Assembly (NCBI GenBank): GCA_034437795.1
Contig: DAOTTI010000223.1
Location: 1-48,158 of the forward strand
DNA length: 48,158 nucleotides
Source: DAOTTI01 sp034437795
Lineage (GTDB): Bacteria > Chloroflexota > UBA11872 > UBA12225
Direction of reading: 5' to 3'
The notes under the pieces are model-generated. The model was not told where the DNA came from and ran no database searches. It worked only from the letters and a program-made list of their open reading frames with translations. Shown here piece after piece: positions 17,872 through 26,170 of the stretch. Each line of letters opens with the position of its first letter. The stretch's first letter is position 1. A program made the translations under genes and the position numbers.

Positions 17872-19914
17872 CTACGTTCCGGCCAGGATGACCATCCCCT
17901 CTTCCAGGCCGGAGACGATCTCGGTGTCCGTATCGGTGGAGATGCCGATCTCGACGTTGCGCGACCGCTTGACCCCGTTCTCGTCCATGTACTCGACGAA
18001 GCGGCGCCGGCCGACGGTGCGGATGGCGTTCGTGGGCACGACGAGGACGTCGTCCTTCTTCTGCACGATGATCTGCACACGCGTGAGCATGCCGATCTCC
18101 GCGCCCGGACGGGTCCAGTCCACGACGATCTTGGTGTTCTTGTCGGCGATGACCCCCTGCTGGGTGACGATGGACCCCGGCAGGTCGCGCACGGTGCCGT
18201 TAAAGACCACGCCTGGGAAGGCGTCCAGGGTGATCAGGGCCCGCTGGCCGACGGCTAGCTTGGGGATGTCGCCTTCCTGCACCTGGGCCTGGACCAGCAA
18301 CTGGGCGGGGCTGGAGAGGCTCACCACAGGGGTGAAGGCCTGCACGTTGTCGCCGGGCTTGCCGTTGACCTTCGTGACCTTGCCGTCGAACGGGGCCACG
18401 ATGCGGGCATCGTCGTAGTTGGCCTGGAGCTGCTGCAGGTCCAGCCGCGCCTTCTCCACGGCCTTGGCCTGAAGCTGGACGTCGTAGTCGGAGGTGGTGC
18501 GGCTCTGCGCCAGGGCGGCGCGCGAGAGGTCCAGCTTGGCGCGGGCCTGCTCCAGGGCCACCTGGGCCAGGGCCACCTTGTTCTCGGCGTCACGGATCTC
18601 GAACTCCGTCGGGCCGCGCAGCTTGGCCTGGTAGGCGGCCTCGGCGGCGGCGAGGGCGGCCTCGGCGCTGGGAATGGCGGCCCGCGCGCTCTCGATCGTG
18701 AGCTTGAGCGACTCGATCTGGCTCCGCAGCGAGGCCAGCTCCTGCTCCGTGGGGCCGCGCTGGAGCTGCTCCAGCCTGGCGGCGGCGGCTTCGTAGGCGA
18801 TCTTGGCCTGCTGGACGTCGTACGGTGAGGGGTTCTTGAGCTTGGCCAGATCGTTCTCCGCCTTGGCCACTTCCAGCTCCGCCTGCCGGATGTCCCAGGG
18901 GTTGGCCTGCTGGTTCTTGAGCTTGGCCAGGTCGTTGCGAGCCTTATCCAGCGCGATCTGGGCCTGCTGAATGCGCGCCTCCCGCTGAGCGGGGGTGCCG
19001 CTGGTGTCGGCGCGGGCGGCGTCAAGGTTGACCTCGGCCGTGCGCACCGCTAGCTCGGCATTGGCGATGTCTTCCGGGCGTACCGGCGGGGCGTCGCGCA
19101 GCTGGGCCAGCTTGGTGCGGGCCTGCTCCAGCTTGAGCTCGGCCTGCTGCACGTCCTCAGGGCGCGGCCCGCTGGTGAGCTGCTGGAGCTTGAGGCGGGC
19201 CGTCTCCACGTCCGCCTGGGCCTTGGCCAGGTCGGCGGGGCTGGGTCCGGCCTGCTTCTGGGCCAGGTCCGCCTGCTTGGCGGCCAGGTCCGCCTCCTTC
19301 GCCGCCAGGTCGCTGCGCGCCTTCTCCAGATTGGCGCGCGCCTGGATCACGTCCTTCTCGGCGGCCTTGATGTCGGCCTCGGTCGGTCCGGCCTTGAGCT
19401 TCTCCAGCGCTAGCTGCGCCTGCTGGAGGTCGATCGTGGCCTTCTCCACCGCCTCCTGGTCCGTGGCGGTATTGTCCACGACCGCCTTGGCCTTGGTCTG
19501 CTCCAGCTTGATCTGGGCGTTTTCCAGGTCGGCCTGGGCCTTGCCGATCCGCGTCAGCAGATCGCCGGTCTCCAGTTCCGCCAGCACCTGGCCGGCCTTG
19601 ACCTGCTGCCCGCTCTCCACGAACAGGCCGCGCAGGCGCCCCGTGGTCTTGAAATACAGGTCCGCTTCCTGGGAGCTGACCACGCGGCCCAGCACCTTGA
19701 TCGACTCTATGATGCTGCTCCGCCGGACCTGGACGGTCGGGCGCGAGGCCTGGGTGGCGCTGCGCACCTCCACGGTCGGCTTGGCCTCGGGGGCGGCGAC
19801 GGGGCCGCCGCCAATCCGTGGCAGGCCGGCCACGTTACAGCTGCTGGCGACGACCGCGCCGGCCGTCGCCACGGACAGGAGTGCCAAACGGGCTGAACCC
19901 GAGCGAGTCATCAT
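17872..19914 (-). CDS. HlyD/MacA-family adaptor lipoprotein with very long coiled coil
   Basis: First gene of the export operon, 680 residues. The signal sequence ends in a lipobox-like AVVASSC (C26), suggesting a lipid-anchored protein outside the membrane. A biotinyl/lipoyl-like hairpin half follows (GRLRGLFVESGQQVKAGQVL, near 92-111), its second half comes after the coiled coil (VAPFDGKVTKVNGKPGDNV), and then come beta-barrel and membrane-proximal domains. Between them (about 115-500) is Ala/Leu/Gln/Glu-rich helix broken by recurring turn motifs such as GPTEADI, GPSPADL, GPRPEDV, NPWDI, NPSPYDV, GPTEQEL and GPTEFEI. Ordinary MacA hairpins are far shorter. A TATAAT at 19948-19953 is upstream. 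Confidence 0.93.
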   Translation of the reverse strand: MMTRSGSARLALLSVATAGAVVASSCNVAGLPRIGGGPVAAPEAKPTVEVRSATQASRPTVQVRRSSIIESIKVLGRVVSSQEADLYFKTTGRLRGLFVESGQQVKAGQVLAELETGDLLTRIGKAQADLENAQIKLEQTKAKAVVDNTATDQEAVEKATIDLQQAQLALEKLKAGPTEADIKAAEKDVIQARANLEKARSDLAAKEADLAAKQADLAQKQAGPSPADLAKAQADVETARLKLQQLTSGPRPEDVQQAELKLEQARTKLAQLRDAPPVRPEDIANAELAVRTAEVNLDAARADTSGTPAQREARIQQAQIALDKARNDLAKLKNQQANPWDIRQAELEVAKAENDLAKLKNPSPYDVQQAKIAYEAAAARLEQLQRGPTEQELASLRSQIESLKLTIESARAAIPSAEAALAAAEAAYQAKLRGPTEFEIRDAENKVALAQVALEQARAKLDLSRAALAQSRTTSDYDVQLQAKAVEKARLDLQQLQANYDDARIVAPFDGKVTKVNGKPGDNVQAFTPVVSLSSPAQLLVQAQVQEGDIPKLAVGQRALITLDAFPGVVFNGTVRDLPGSIVTQQGVIADKNTKIVVDWTRPGAEIGMLTRVQIIVQKKDDVLVVPTNAIRTVGRRRFVEYMDENGVKRSRNVEIGISTDTDTEIVSGLEEGMVILAGT

Positions 19915-19947
19915 GCCTTCCCCATAACCGCCTGGACGGCTGAAGGG

Positions 19948-19973
19948 ATTATATCCTTAATCCTTACTGCCAA
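19948..19973 (-). promoter_or_regulatory. Possible promoter of the export operon
   Basis: On the minus strand, a perfect TATAAT lies at 19953-19948, and TTGGCA lies at 19973-19968. The spacer is only 14 bases, shorter than the usual 16-18, so the -35 is doubtful. The expected transcript would start about 25 bases before the adaptor gene. Confidence 0.45.
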
Positions 19974-20334
19974 TACGTCGCTTACGTCGATCGTTAGGCG
20001 AGCGGCGCGCCAGCGACGGCCGGCGGCGCTCCCTCCCGCCACGCACCTTGACGTGCACGGCAGAGTGTATCGGTGTGCTCCCGATTGAGGCAAATGGGGT
20101 GCGCGCCGCGGGGAGGGCAGCCCTCAGCCCCGATCCCCCTCCCCCGCACGCGGGATGGGGTATCTGGCAGGACGGCGCGGGCCTGGTAGAACCTCCCCTC
20201 TGCCGCACGTGGGAGAGGGGGAACGAGGCCGTGGGGCCTGGCGCGGGGCGGACCTGGTGCGCGGGCCGATGCGAATTTGACGGTGGGGCCAGGGGAGCCT
20301 TAGACTTCGGCCACGCTCTGCCACTAAGGGAACC
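19954..20334. repeat. Divergent intergenic region with TC-rich palindromic repeats
   Basis: Between the divergent export operon and DAHP synthase gene. No gene seen. About 20109-20262 contains two units of the CCCTC/CCCCTC...GGGAG(G) palindromic class (first with CCCCGCACGCGGGATGGGG, second with CCTCCCCTCTGCCGCACGTGGGAGAGG), related to family A by the ending GAACGAGGCCGTGGGGCCTGG. The DAHP synthase promoter is at the right end. Confidence 0.65.
20277..20306 (+). promoter_or_regulatory. Probable promoter of the DAHP synthase gene
   Basis: TTGACG (20277-20282) and TAGACT (20301-20306) are separated by 18 bases. Transcription would start near 20313, about 20 bases before the GTG at 20335. This supports that start and hence translation of the repeat-rich N-terminus. 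Confidence 0.55.
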
Positions 20335-21594
20335 GTGCTCATCGACCAAGCAGCGCCATCTACGAACCGGCCGGGGAGCGATACAGGCCCTGGCGGTGCT
20401 CCCAAGACAGACCAGGCCAGCCAGGCTCCTGAGACCGGTTTGGCCGGCAAGACCCCTGAGACGGATCGGGCCGGGGACGCCCCAACGACGGATCTGGCTG
20501 GTAATGGCGCCAAGGCGGATCTGGCCGGCCAGGCCGTGCCGCTGAAGACGCGCGACCTGCGCGTGGAGAGCATCCGGCCGGTGATGGCGCCAGCGCGCCT
20601 GCTGGCGGAGTTGCCTCTGACTGCCGCGCAGGCGGCGCAGGTGACCCGTGCCCGCTCCGAGGCCATTCGCATCCTGAACCGGCAGGATGACCGGCTGATG
20701 GTGGTGGTGGGCCCGTGCTCCGTGCACGACCGGGCCGCCGTGCTGGACTACGCGCACCGCCTGGCGCGCCTGGCCGCGGAGCTGGTGGACGACCTGCACG
20801 TGATCATGCGCGTCTACTTCGAGAAGCCGCGAACGACGGTGGGCTGGAAGGGGCTGATCAACGACCCACACCTCGACGGGAGCTTCGCCGTGGACGAGGG
20901 GCTGCGTCTGGCGCGCCAGGTGCTGCTGGAGATCATTGGGCTCGGCCTGCCGGCGGGCTGCGAGTTCCTCGATCCGATCTCGCCCCAGTTCTTTGCCGAC
21001 GCCGTGGCCTGGGGCGCCATCGGCGCGCGCACGACGGAGAGCCAGGTGCACCGCGAGCTGGCGTCAGGGCTGTCCATGCCGGTTGGCTTCAAGAACGGCA
21101 CGGATGGTGATGTGCAGATTGCGATCGACGCCCTGCGCGCCGCGGCGCAGCCACACAGCTTTCTGGGCGTGACGGAGCAGGGCCAGGCCGCCATCGTCAC
21201 CACGCGGGGCAACACCGATTGCCACGTCATCCTGCGTGGCGGCCGGAGCGGGCCGAACCACGACCCGCGGAGCGTGCAGCAGACGCTGGCCGCGCTGCGG
21301 GCGGCGGGGCTGCCGGCGCGGCTGATGATCGACGCCAGCCACGGCAACAGCGGCAAGGACCATCGGCGCCAGCCCCTGGTGGCGCGCGAGATCGCGGCCC
21401 AGGTCGCCGCCGGGGAGCGGGGCATCATCGGGGTGATGCTGGAGAGCTTCCTCGTCGATGGGTGCCAGGACCTGGTCGACCGGTCATCCCTGGTGTATGG
21501 CCAGAGTATTACCGACGCCTGCATGGGCTGGGAGATGACGGTGCCGGTGCTGCAGGAGCTGGCGGCGGCGGTCCGCGCGCGCCGCAGCCCCTGA
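20335..21594 (+). CDS. aroG: 3-deoxy-7-phosphoheptulonate (DAHP) synthase, type I
   Basis: Condenses phosphoenolpyruvate with erythrose 4-phosphate, the first step of the shikimate pathway. From about residue 73 the protein follows the AroF/G/H class closely: VVVGPCSVHD near 123-132, MRVYFEKPRTTVGWKGLIND, GAIGARTTESQVHRELASGL, PVGFKNGTDG, the metal-site regions CHVILRGG and MIDASHGNSGK, then GVMLES. Ahead of it, residues 23-67 are five 9-residue units (PKTDQASQA, PETGLAGKT, PETDRAGDA, PTTDLAGNG, AKADLAGQA). GTG start at 20335 with AAGGG just upstream and a promoter at the right distance; a GTG at 20536 after the repeat lacks a ribosome site but cannot be excluded. Which of aroF/G/H it corresponds to in regulation cannot be told. 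Confidence 0.95.
   Translation: MLIDQAAPSTNRPGSDTGPGGAPKTDQASQAPETGLAGKTPETDRAGDAPTTDLAGNGAKADLAGQAVPLKTRDLRVESIRPVMAPARLLAELPLTAAQAAQVTRARSEAIRILNRQDDRLMVVVGPCSVHDRAAVLDYAHRLARLAAELVDDLHVIMRVYFEKPRTTVGWKGLINDPHLDGSFAVDEGLRLARQVLLEIIGLGLPAGCEFLDPISPQFFADAVAWGAIGARTTESQVHRELASGLSMPVGFKNGTDGDVQIAIDALRAAAQPHSFLGVTEQGQAAIVTTRGNTDCHVILRGGRSGPNHDPRSVQQTLAALRAAGLPARLMIDASHGNSGKDHRRQPLVAREIAAQVAAGERGIIGVMLESFLVDGCQDLVDRSSLVYGQSITDACMGWEMTVPVLQELAAAVRARRSP
20401..20535 (+). repeat. 27-base tandem repeat (5 copies) within the DAHP synthase gene
   Basis: Exactly 135 bases, five in-frame units of 27 bases with the pattern CC(T/A)GAGACGGAT.TGGCCGG. The copies differ mainly in the last third. Because the unit is a multiple of three, copy-number change would keep the frame. 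Confidence 0.9.
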
Positions 21595-21940
21595 GCAGGA
21601 CGGGCCTCACCCTTTCCCTCTGGGAAAGAGGGCTTCAGGGGCCCTCACCCTGGTCCTCTCCCAAGGGGAGAAGGGAGAGCCCTCACCGCCGCCCGCGGAG
21701 CGGGCACCGCTCTCCCAAAGGGAGACGGGACATCGCTGGCCGTGAAGAAGCCAGGCTAGCGGCTCCGCCGTGAGGGGGCGAGCCTGAGGGGAAATTGCGC
21801 GCGCCGCCTGAGCGCTGCCCGTCTGCTCCCTGGTGCTGATACGCTATTCCTGGGAGCGTCCCTGGGAAACTCCTGGGGCGCTTCCCTGGAGGCTGGCGAC
21901 GCCCCAGCGGCGAGCGGCCTGGCAGGCGAGTGGTCGATCG
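21595..21940. repeat. 346-base intergenic region with hairpins and a family B copy
   Basis: No gene seen. Just after the DAHP synthase stop, CTTTCCC (21612-21618) and GGGAAAG (21622-21628) form a tight hairpin with a 3-base loop but no T-run. A TC-rich unit (CTGGTCCTCTCCCAAGGGGAG) follows, then family B at 21679-21726. A CCTGGGAGCGTCCCTGGGAAACTCCTGGGGCG-like stretch with near-direct repeats of CCTGGGA lies at about 21848-21890. No clear uvrC promoter or SOS box was found. Confidence 0.7.
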
Positions 21941-23971
21941 ATGGATAGCCCGTGCCTCATTCCGGCAGACGAATTGCAGGCGCGCCTGAGCCAGCTGCCG
22001 CGCCAGCCGGGCGTCTATCTGATGAAAGGGGCCGACGGGCGGGTGCTCTACGTGGGCAAGGCGGCGGTGCTGCGCCACCGCGTGCGGTCGTACTTTGGCA
22101 GCCAGGACGACCTCCCGCCCAAGGTCCGCGCGATGGTGGCCAAGGTAGCCGACTTCGAGTACATCGTGACTGACTCGGAGAAGGAGGCGCTGCTGCTGGA
22201 GAGCAACCTCCTGAAGGAGCACCGGCCCCGCTACAACATCAAGCTGCGGGACGACAAGCAGTACCTGTACCTCAAGATCGGCATGGCGGACCGCTACCCG
22301 CGCGTCTACACGGCGCGGCGCGTGGCGGACGACGGGGCGCGCTACTTCGGCCCCTACACCAATGCCCAGGCCCTGCGGGAGACGATCAAGCACCTCCAGC
22401 GCCTGTTCCAGTTCCGGACCTGCGCGCTGGACATGGAGAAGGTCTACCGGCGGCCCTGCCTGCTCTATCACATCAAGCGCTGCTCGGCCCCCTGCATTCG
22501 CGCCGTCTCTGAGGCGGACTATGGGCGCTTGGTGCAGCAGCTGATCTGGTTCCTGGAGGGGAAGCATGATCAGGTGCTGGCCCACCTGCGGGAGGACATG
22601 GAGCAGGCCGCCGAGCAGCTTCAGTTCGAGCGGGCCGCCTCGCTGCGGGACCGCCTCTACGCCGCCCAGAAGGTGGTGGAGCAGCAGCGGATCACCTCCG
22701 TGGGCCGGGGGGACCTGGACGCGATCGCCTACGCCGCCGACGAGGGGGAGGTGGCGGTGCAGGTCTTTACCGTACGGGACGACAAGGTCGTCGGTCGGGA
22801 GGAGTTCGTGCTGCAGGATGCCGACGGGGCCGGGCCGCAGGAGATCCTGACCCACTTCGTGCAGCAGTACTACGATCGCGCGACCTATGTCCCGCCGGCG
22901 ATCCTGCTGCCGGAGATGATCGAGTCGCCGAAGGCGGTCGAGGCCTGGCTCTCCGACCGTCGCGGGGGACGCGTGCGCCTGGAGGTGCCCCGCCGCGGGA
23001 GCAAGAAGCAGCTACTGGACCTGGTAGCCAGGAATGCGGCGGAGGCCCTGGAGCGGCTACGCCAGAAGTGGCTAGCGGACGAGCGGATGACGCGCGGGGC
23101 GGTGCGGGAGCTCGGCGACGCGCTGGGGCTGCCAGAGCCGCCCCGCCGCATCGAGTGCTACGACATCTCCCACATCCAGGGCACGTCCACCGTCGCTTCG
23201 ATGGTGGTGTTCGAGGACGGGCGTCCGGCGCGCCACGCCTACCGGCGCTTCAGGATCAAGACCGTGCACCAGAACGACGACTTCGCCTCGATGTACGAGG
23301 TGATCAGCCGGCGCTTCCGGCGGGCGGCCCCCGCGCTGAAGGGGGCGCCCGCCGCGGGCGACGACGCGGTGGAGGCGCCGGGCGACCTGGCCGACGTGGC
23401 GTCGGCGGCGCGGGCAGCGGACGAGGCCGCTCGCGCGGCGCGCACGGGCGAGATCCCCGCCGACGCCGGCGAGGCCGGGCTGCTGGTCACCGACGACGGT
23501 GCCGAGCCGGCGGCGCGACCCCGCGCCGACGAGGGGGGCTGGGGCGTCCTGCCGGACCTGGTGATCATCGACGGCGGGAAGGGGCAGTTGAACGCGGCCC
23601 TTCAGGCGATGGCCGACGCGCAGGCCCCGGCCATTCCGACCATCGGACTGGCCAAAGAGCGGGAGGAGATCTTCCGGCCGGGCCAGGCCGAGGCGCTGCT
23701 CCTGCCGCGCACGTCCCAGGCCCTGTACCTGGTCCAGCGCATCCGCGATGAGGCGCACCGGTTCGCCGTGACCTACCACCGGCTGACGCGCCAGAAGCGG
23801 ATGGTCGGCTCGCGCCTGGACGCCGTTCGTGGGATCGGGCCCAAGCGGAAGAAGGCCCTGATCCAGCGCTTCGGGTCGGTCAAGGGGATCGCGCAGGCCA
23901 CGGACGAGGAGCTGCTGGCGGTGCCGGGGATCACCGCGGAACTGGTGGCGCGTCTGCGGGAGCAGCTATAA
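21941..23971 (+). CDS. uvrC: Excinuclease ABC subunit C
   Basis: Dual-incision nuclease of nucleotide excision repair; 676 residues. N-terminal GIY-YIG domain (GVY at 24-26, YVGK at 37-40, catalytic Glu in LLLESNLLKEHRPRYN), then the four cysteines C-X11-C-X7-C-X3-C of the UvrC iron-sulfur cluster (beginning CALDMEKV), a UVR motif near 208-236, and the RNase H-like endonuclease domain with the aspartates in CYDISHIQG, VFEDG and VIIDGGKGQL and a His in RDEAHRFAVTYHR. Two helix-hairpin-helix motifs close the protein. An Ala/Asp/Gly-rich insertion of about 70 residues (about 463-533) splits the nuclease domain. ATG at 21941 chosen because homology starts soon after. It lies 10 kb from uvrA. Confidence 0.97.
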   Translation: MDSPCLIPADELQARLSQLPRQPGVYLMKGADGRVLYVGKAAVLRHRVRSYFGSQDDLPPKVRAMVAKVADFEYIVTDSEKEALLLESNLLKEHRPRYNIKLRDDKQYLYLKIGMADRYPRVYTARRVADDGARYFGPYTNAQALRETIKHLQRLFQFRTCALDMEKVYRRPCLLYHIKRCSAPCIRAVSEADYGRLVQQLIWFLEGKHDQVLAHLREDMEQAAEQLQFERAASLRDRLYAAQKVVEQQRITSVGRGDLDAIAYAADEGEVAVQVFTVRDDKVVGREEFVLQDADGAGPQEILTHFVQQYYDRATYVPPAILLPEMIESPKAVEAWLSDRRGGRVRLEVPRRGSKKQLLDLVARNAAEALERLRQKWLADERMTRGAVRELGDALGLPEPPRRIECYDISHIQGTSTVASMVVFEDGRPARHAYRRFRIKTVHQNDDFASMYEVISRRFRRAAPALKGAPAAGDDAVEAPGDLADVASAARAADEAARAARTGEIPADAGEAGLLVTDDGAEPAARPRADEGGWGVLPDLVIIDGGKGQLNAALQAMADAQAPAIPTIGLAKEREEIFRPGQAEALLLPRTSQALYLVQRIRDEAHRFAVTYHRLTRQKRMVGSRLDAVRGIGPKRKKALIQRFGSVKGIAQATDEELLAVPGITAELVARLREQL

Positions 23972-24151
23972 GGGCTACGTCGCTGCTGGGACGTTGGCGG
24001 ACGGCCTCACAGAGCCGGCAAGCTGACAATTCGCTAATAGTTTGCTGACATCGGCTATCCGCCCGCAGTGCTTCTCGTTGGAGGAAGTGAGCGCTTGAAC
24101 TTTGTGCCGATGGGTGCGCTCGGCTGACTGCTTACTTCAGGAGGTGCGCGT
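23972..24151. other. Intergenic region, no recognisable element
   Basis: 180 bases with lower GC than its surroundings around 24025-24060 (ACAATTCGCTAATAGTTTGC), which suits a promoter for the secreted protein gene, but no convincing -35/-10 pair with normal spacing was found. A strong ribosome site AGGAGG lies at 24140-24145. Confidence 0.4.
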
Positions 24152-25984
24152 ATGCAGGTTCGACCGGATCGATGGCAGAGCGAGGACGGGACGTGGCGGC
24201 GCCTGCTCGTCATCGCGGTGCTGCTGGCGCTGGTGGCGGCACTGATGGTAGCTACCGTCCCGGAGGTGCATGGCCAGGCCACGGCCACGCCCACGGCCAC
24301 GCCGACGCCGGTGCAGCGCCCGGGAGGCCGGTTTGAGGAGAACGACGTGCTCCTGCTCTACTCGGGGGCGTGGACGACGGTCAACGACGCCCGGGCCAGT
24401 GGCGGGTCGCTGCGTCGCGCTAGCGCCGCGGACGCCGCGGTGCAGCTCACCTTCCCCGGGCCCAACGTACGGTGGGTGACCACCCGCGGCCCTGATCGGG
24501 GGATCGCGCGGGTCTTCATCGACGATCAGGACCGGGGCACGGTTGACCTGTACGCCCCGTCCGAGCAGTTCCAGCAGGAGTTCAGCTGGGGAGGCCTGGC
24601 CGGCGACCAGAGCCACACCATCCGCATCGTCGTCACCGGACAGCGCAGCGGCGCGTCCACCGGCACGAACGTGGACGTAGACGCCTTTATCGTGGCGGGA
24701 GCGGTGGCGCCGGTCGCGCTGCGGTTCGAGGACACCGACCCGGCGGTCGTCTACTCCGGCAACTGGAGCACGATCACCGACAGCCGCGCCAGCGGCAACA
24801 CCGTTCATCGGTCGAACCAGGGCGGGGCCGCCGCGACCTTCTCATTCAGCGGGACGAGCGTCACCTGGGTCACCTCTCGCGGGCCGAACCGCGGCATCGC
24901 CCGCGTGCTGATCGACGGGGCGGCGCAGCCTACGGTGGACCTGTACGCGGCGTCCGAGAGCTTCCAGCAGGAGATCACCTACCTGGGTCTGGCCGATACG
25001 GCGCACACCATCCGTGTCGAGGTCACCGGCACCCGCAGCGGCCCATCGACCGACAACTTCGTGGATATCGACGCCTTTGTCGCCTTCGGCGCGCCGACGA
25101 CGCCGGTGCCCACCCCGACGCTGGCCGCTACGGCGACGCCCACTCCCACCGCCACGGCCACACCCACGGCGACGCCAGCGCTCCCGACGCCGACGATCAC
25201 CCCCGCGCCGATCCCGCCGGCGCCGCCTGCGCCGCGCGACGCGCGGTACTTTGCGCAGACCGGCTACCGCATCGACCATGACCCGTTCTGGACCTACTTC
25301 AACGCCCGCGGGGGCGTGGACGCCTTCGGCTATCCCGTCTCGCGCACGTTCCCCTTCCTGGGCTGCACCACGCAGTTCTTCCAGCGCCACCTGATGCAGC
25401 AGTGCGGCGGCGGGCCGGTGCAGCTGATGAACCTGCTCGATCCGGACCTGATGCCCTTCAACCAGATCAACTTCTCCACCTTCCCCGCGCACGACCCCAA
25501 CGTGGCTGGGGGGGCGCCTCCGCCCGGCACGCCCAACTACGGCGTGGCCGTACTCAACTACGTGCGGGGGGTGGCGCCGGAGACGTTTGAGGGGCTGCCG
25601 GTGCAGTTCTTCACCACGTTCGTCAGCACCGTGCCCGGCTCGGACCCGGTGAACAATCCGGACTTCGCGGCGCTGGTCAATCTGGAGGTGTGGGGCTTCC
25701 CCACCAGCCGGCCGGCGTACGATCCCAACAACCGGAGCTTCGTCTACCAGCGGTTCCAGCGCGGGATCATGCACTTCGACCAGGCCTCGGGCGCCACGCG
25801 GGGCATCCTGCTCTCCGACTGGTTCAAGAGCATCATCACCGGGCGGAACCTGCCGCCTGATCTGGCGGCGCAGGCGTTCGGCAGCCGGTTCTTCATCCAG
25901 TACTGCCCGGGGGCGCCGGGCTGGCTGTGCCGGCCGGCGCAGCTTCCGGGGACGGACCTGACCTTCGCCTTCGAGCCTCAGTAG
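24152..25984 (+). CDS. Secreted protein with two repeated beta-sandwich-like domains and FGYPVS-type C-terminus
   Basis: 610 residues. A signal peptide (basic start, hydrophobic residues 18-36, likely cut near GQA at 41-43) is followed by a TP-rich spacer. Two similar domains of about 110 residues (about 61-172 and 181-290) share the order YSG.W, RASG...RS, VTWVT(S/T)RGP(N/D)RGIARV, VDLYA, SFQQE, HTIR..VTG..SG and V.DIDAF, resembling galactose-binding-like beta-sandwiches. A Thr/Pro linker (about 296-345) leads to a domain with TGYRIDHDPFWTYFNARGG..AFGYPVSR, seen in Chloroflexota surface proteins. The ATG at 24152 has AGGAGG 7 bases upstream. Likely an extracellular, possibly carbohydrate-binding or protease-inhibitor-like protein; exact role unknown. 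Confidence 0.8.
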   Translation: MQVRPDRWQSEDGTWRRLLVIAVLLALVAALMVATVPEVHGQATATPTATPTPVQRPGGRFEENDVLLLYSGAWTTVNDARASGGSLRRASAADAAVQLTFPGPNVRWVTTRGPDRGIARVFIDDQDRGTVDLYAPSEQFQQEFSWGGLAGDQSHTIRIVVTGQRSGASTGTNVDVDAFIVAGAVAPVALRFEDTDPAVVYSGNWSTITDSRASGNTVHRSNQGGAAATFSFSGTSVTWVTSRGPNRGIARVLIDGAAQPTVDLYAASESFQQEITYLGLADTAHTIRVEVTGTRSGPSTDNFVDIDAFVAFGAPTTPVPTPTLAATATPTPTATATPTATPALPTPTITPAPIPPAPPAPRDARYFAQTGYRIDHDPFWTYFNARGGVDAFGYPVSRTFPFLGCTTQFFQRHLMQQCGGGPVQLMNLLDPDLMPFNQINFSTFPAHDPNVAGGAPPPGTPNYGVAVLNYVRGVAPETFEGLPVQFFTTFVSTVPGSDPVNNPDFAALVNLEVWGFPTSRPAYDPNNRSFVYQRFQRGIMHFDQASGATRGILLSDWFKSIITGRNLPPDLAAQAFGSRFFIQYCPGAPGWLCRPAQLPGTDLTFAFEPQ

Positions 25985-26021
25985 GGGCCGCCCTCTCCGT
26001 CACGCAGGACCAGCGCCGTGG

Positions 26022-26055
26022 CCGCCCCTTCTCCCTTGATCGGGAGGAGGGGCGG
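26022..26055 (+). terminator. Strong hairpin after the secreted protein gene
   Basis: CCGCCCCTTCTCCC (26022-26035) pairs with GGGAGGAGGGGCGG (26042-26055) over a 6-base loop, 14 pairs with a single T-G wobble, 38 bases after the stop. No T-run follows, so it may stop transcription only with help, or protect the mRNA 3' end. Confidence 0.5.
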
Positions 26056-26108
26056 TGCGTCCGGCTTCACTGGGCAGTCCAAGCTGGTCTGGATCCTTTA
26101 AGGGAACC

Positions 26109-26156
26109 GTCACCGCCGCGCGCTGCGCGGGCTCCCGCTCTCCCAAAGGGAGAGGG
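26109..26156. repeat. Dispersed repeat family B, copy near 26.1 kb
   Basis: Core CGCGCTGCGCGGGCTCCCGC followed by TCTCCCAAAGGGAGAGGG; same order as at 2838, 6127 and 21679. It lies between two convergent genes, next to another palindrome at 26181-26203 that forms the 3' end of the neighbouring gene. Confidence 0.85.
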
Positions 26157-26170
26157 CACGAAAGGAGCCA

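Noticed and set aside
15642..17891. Open frame of 749 codons on the plus strand
   Set aside because: It lies entirely opposite the large permease gene, has no family motif, and is long only because of high GC content.
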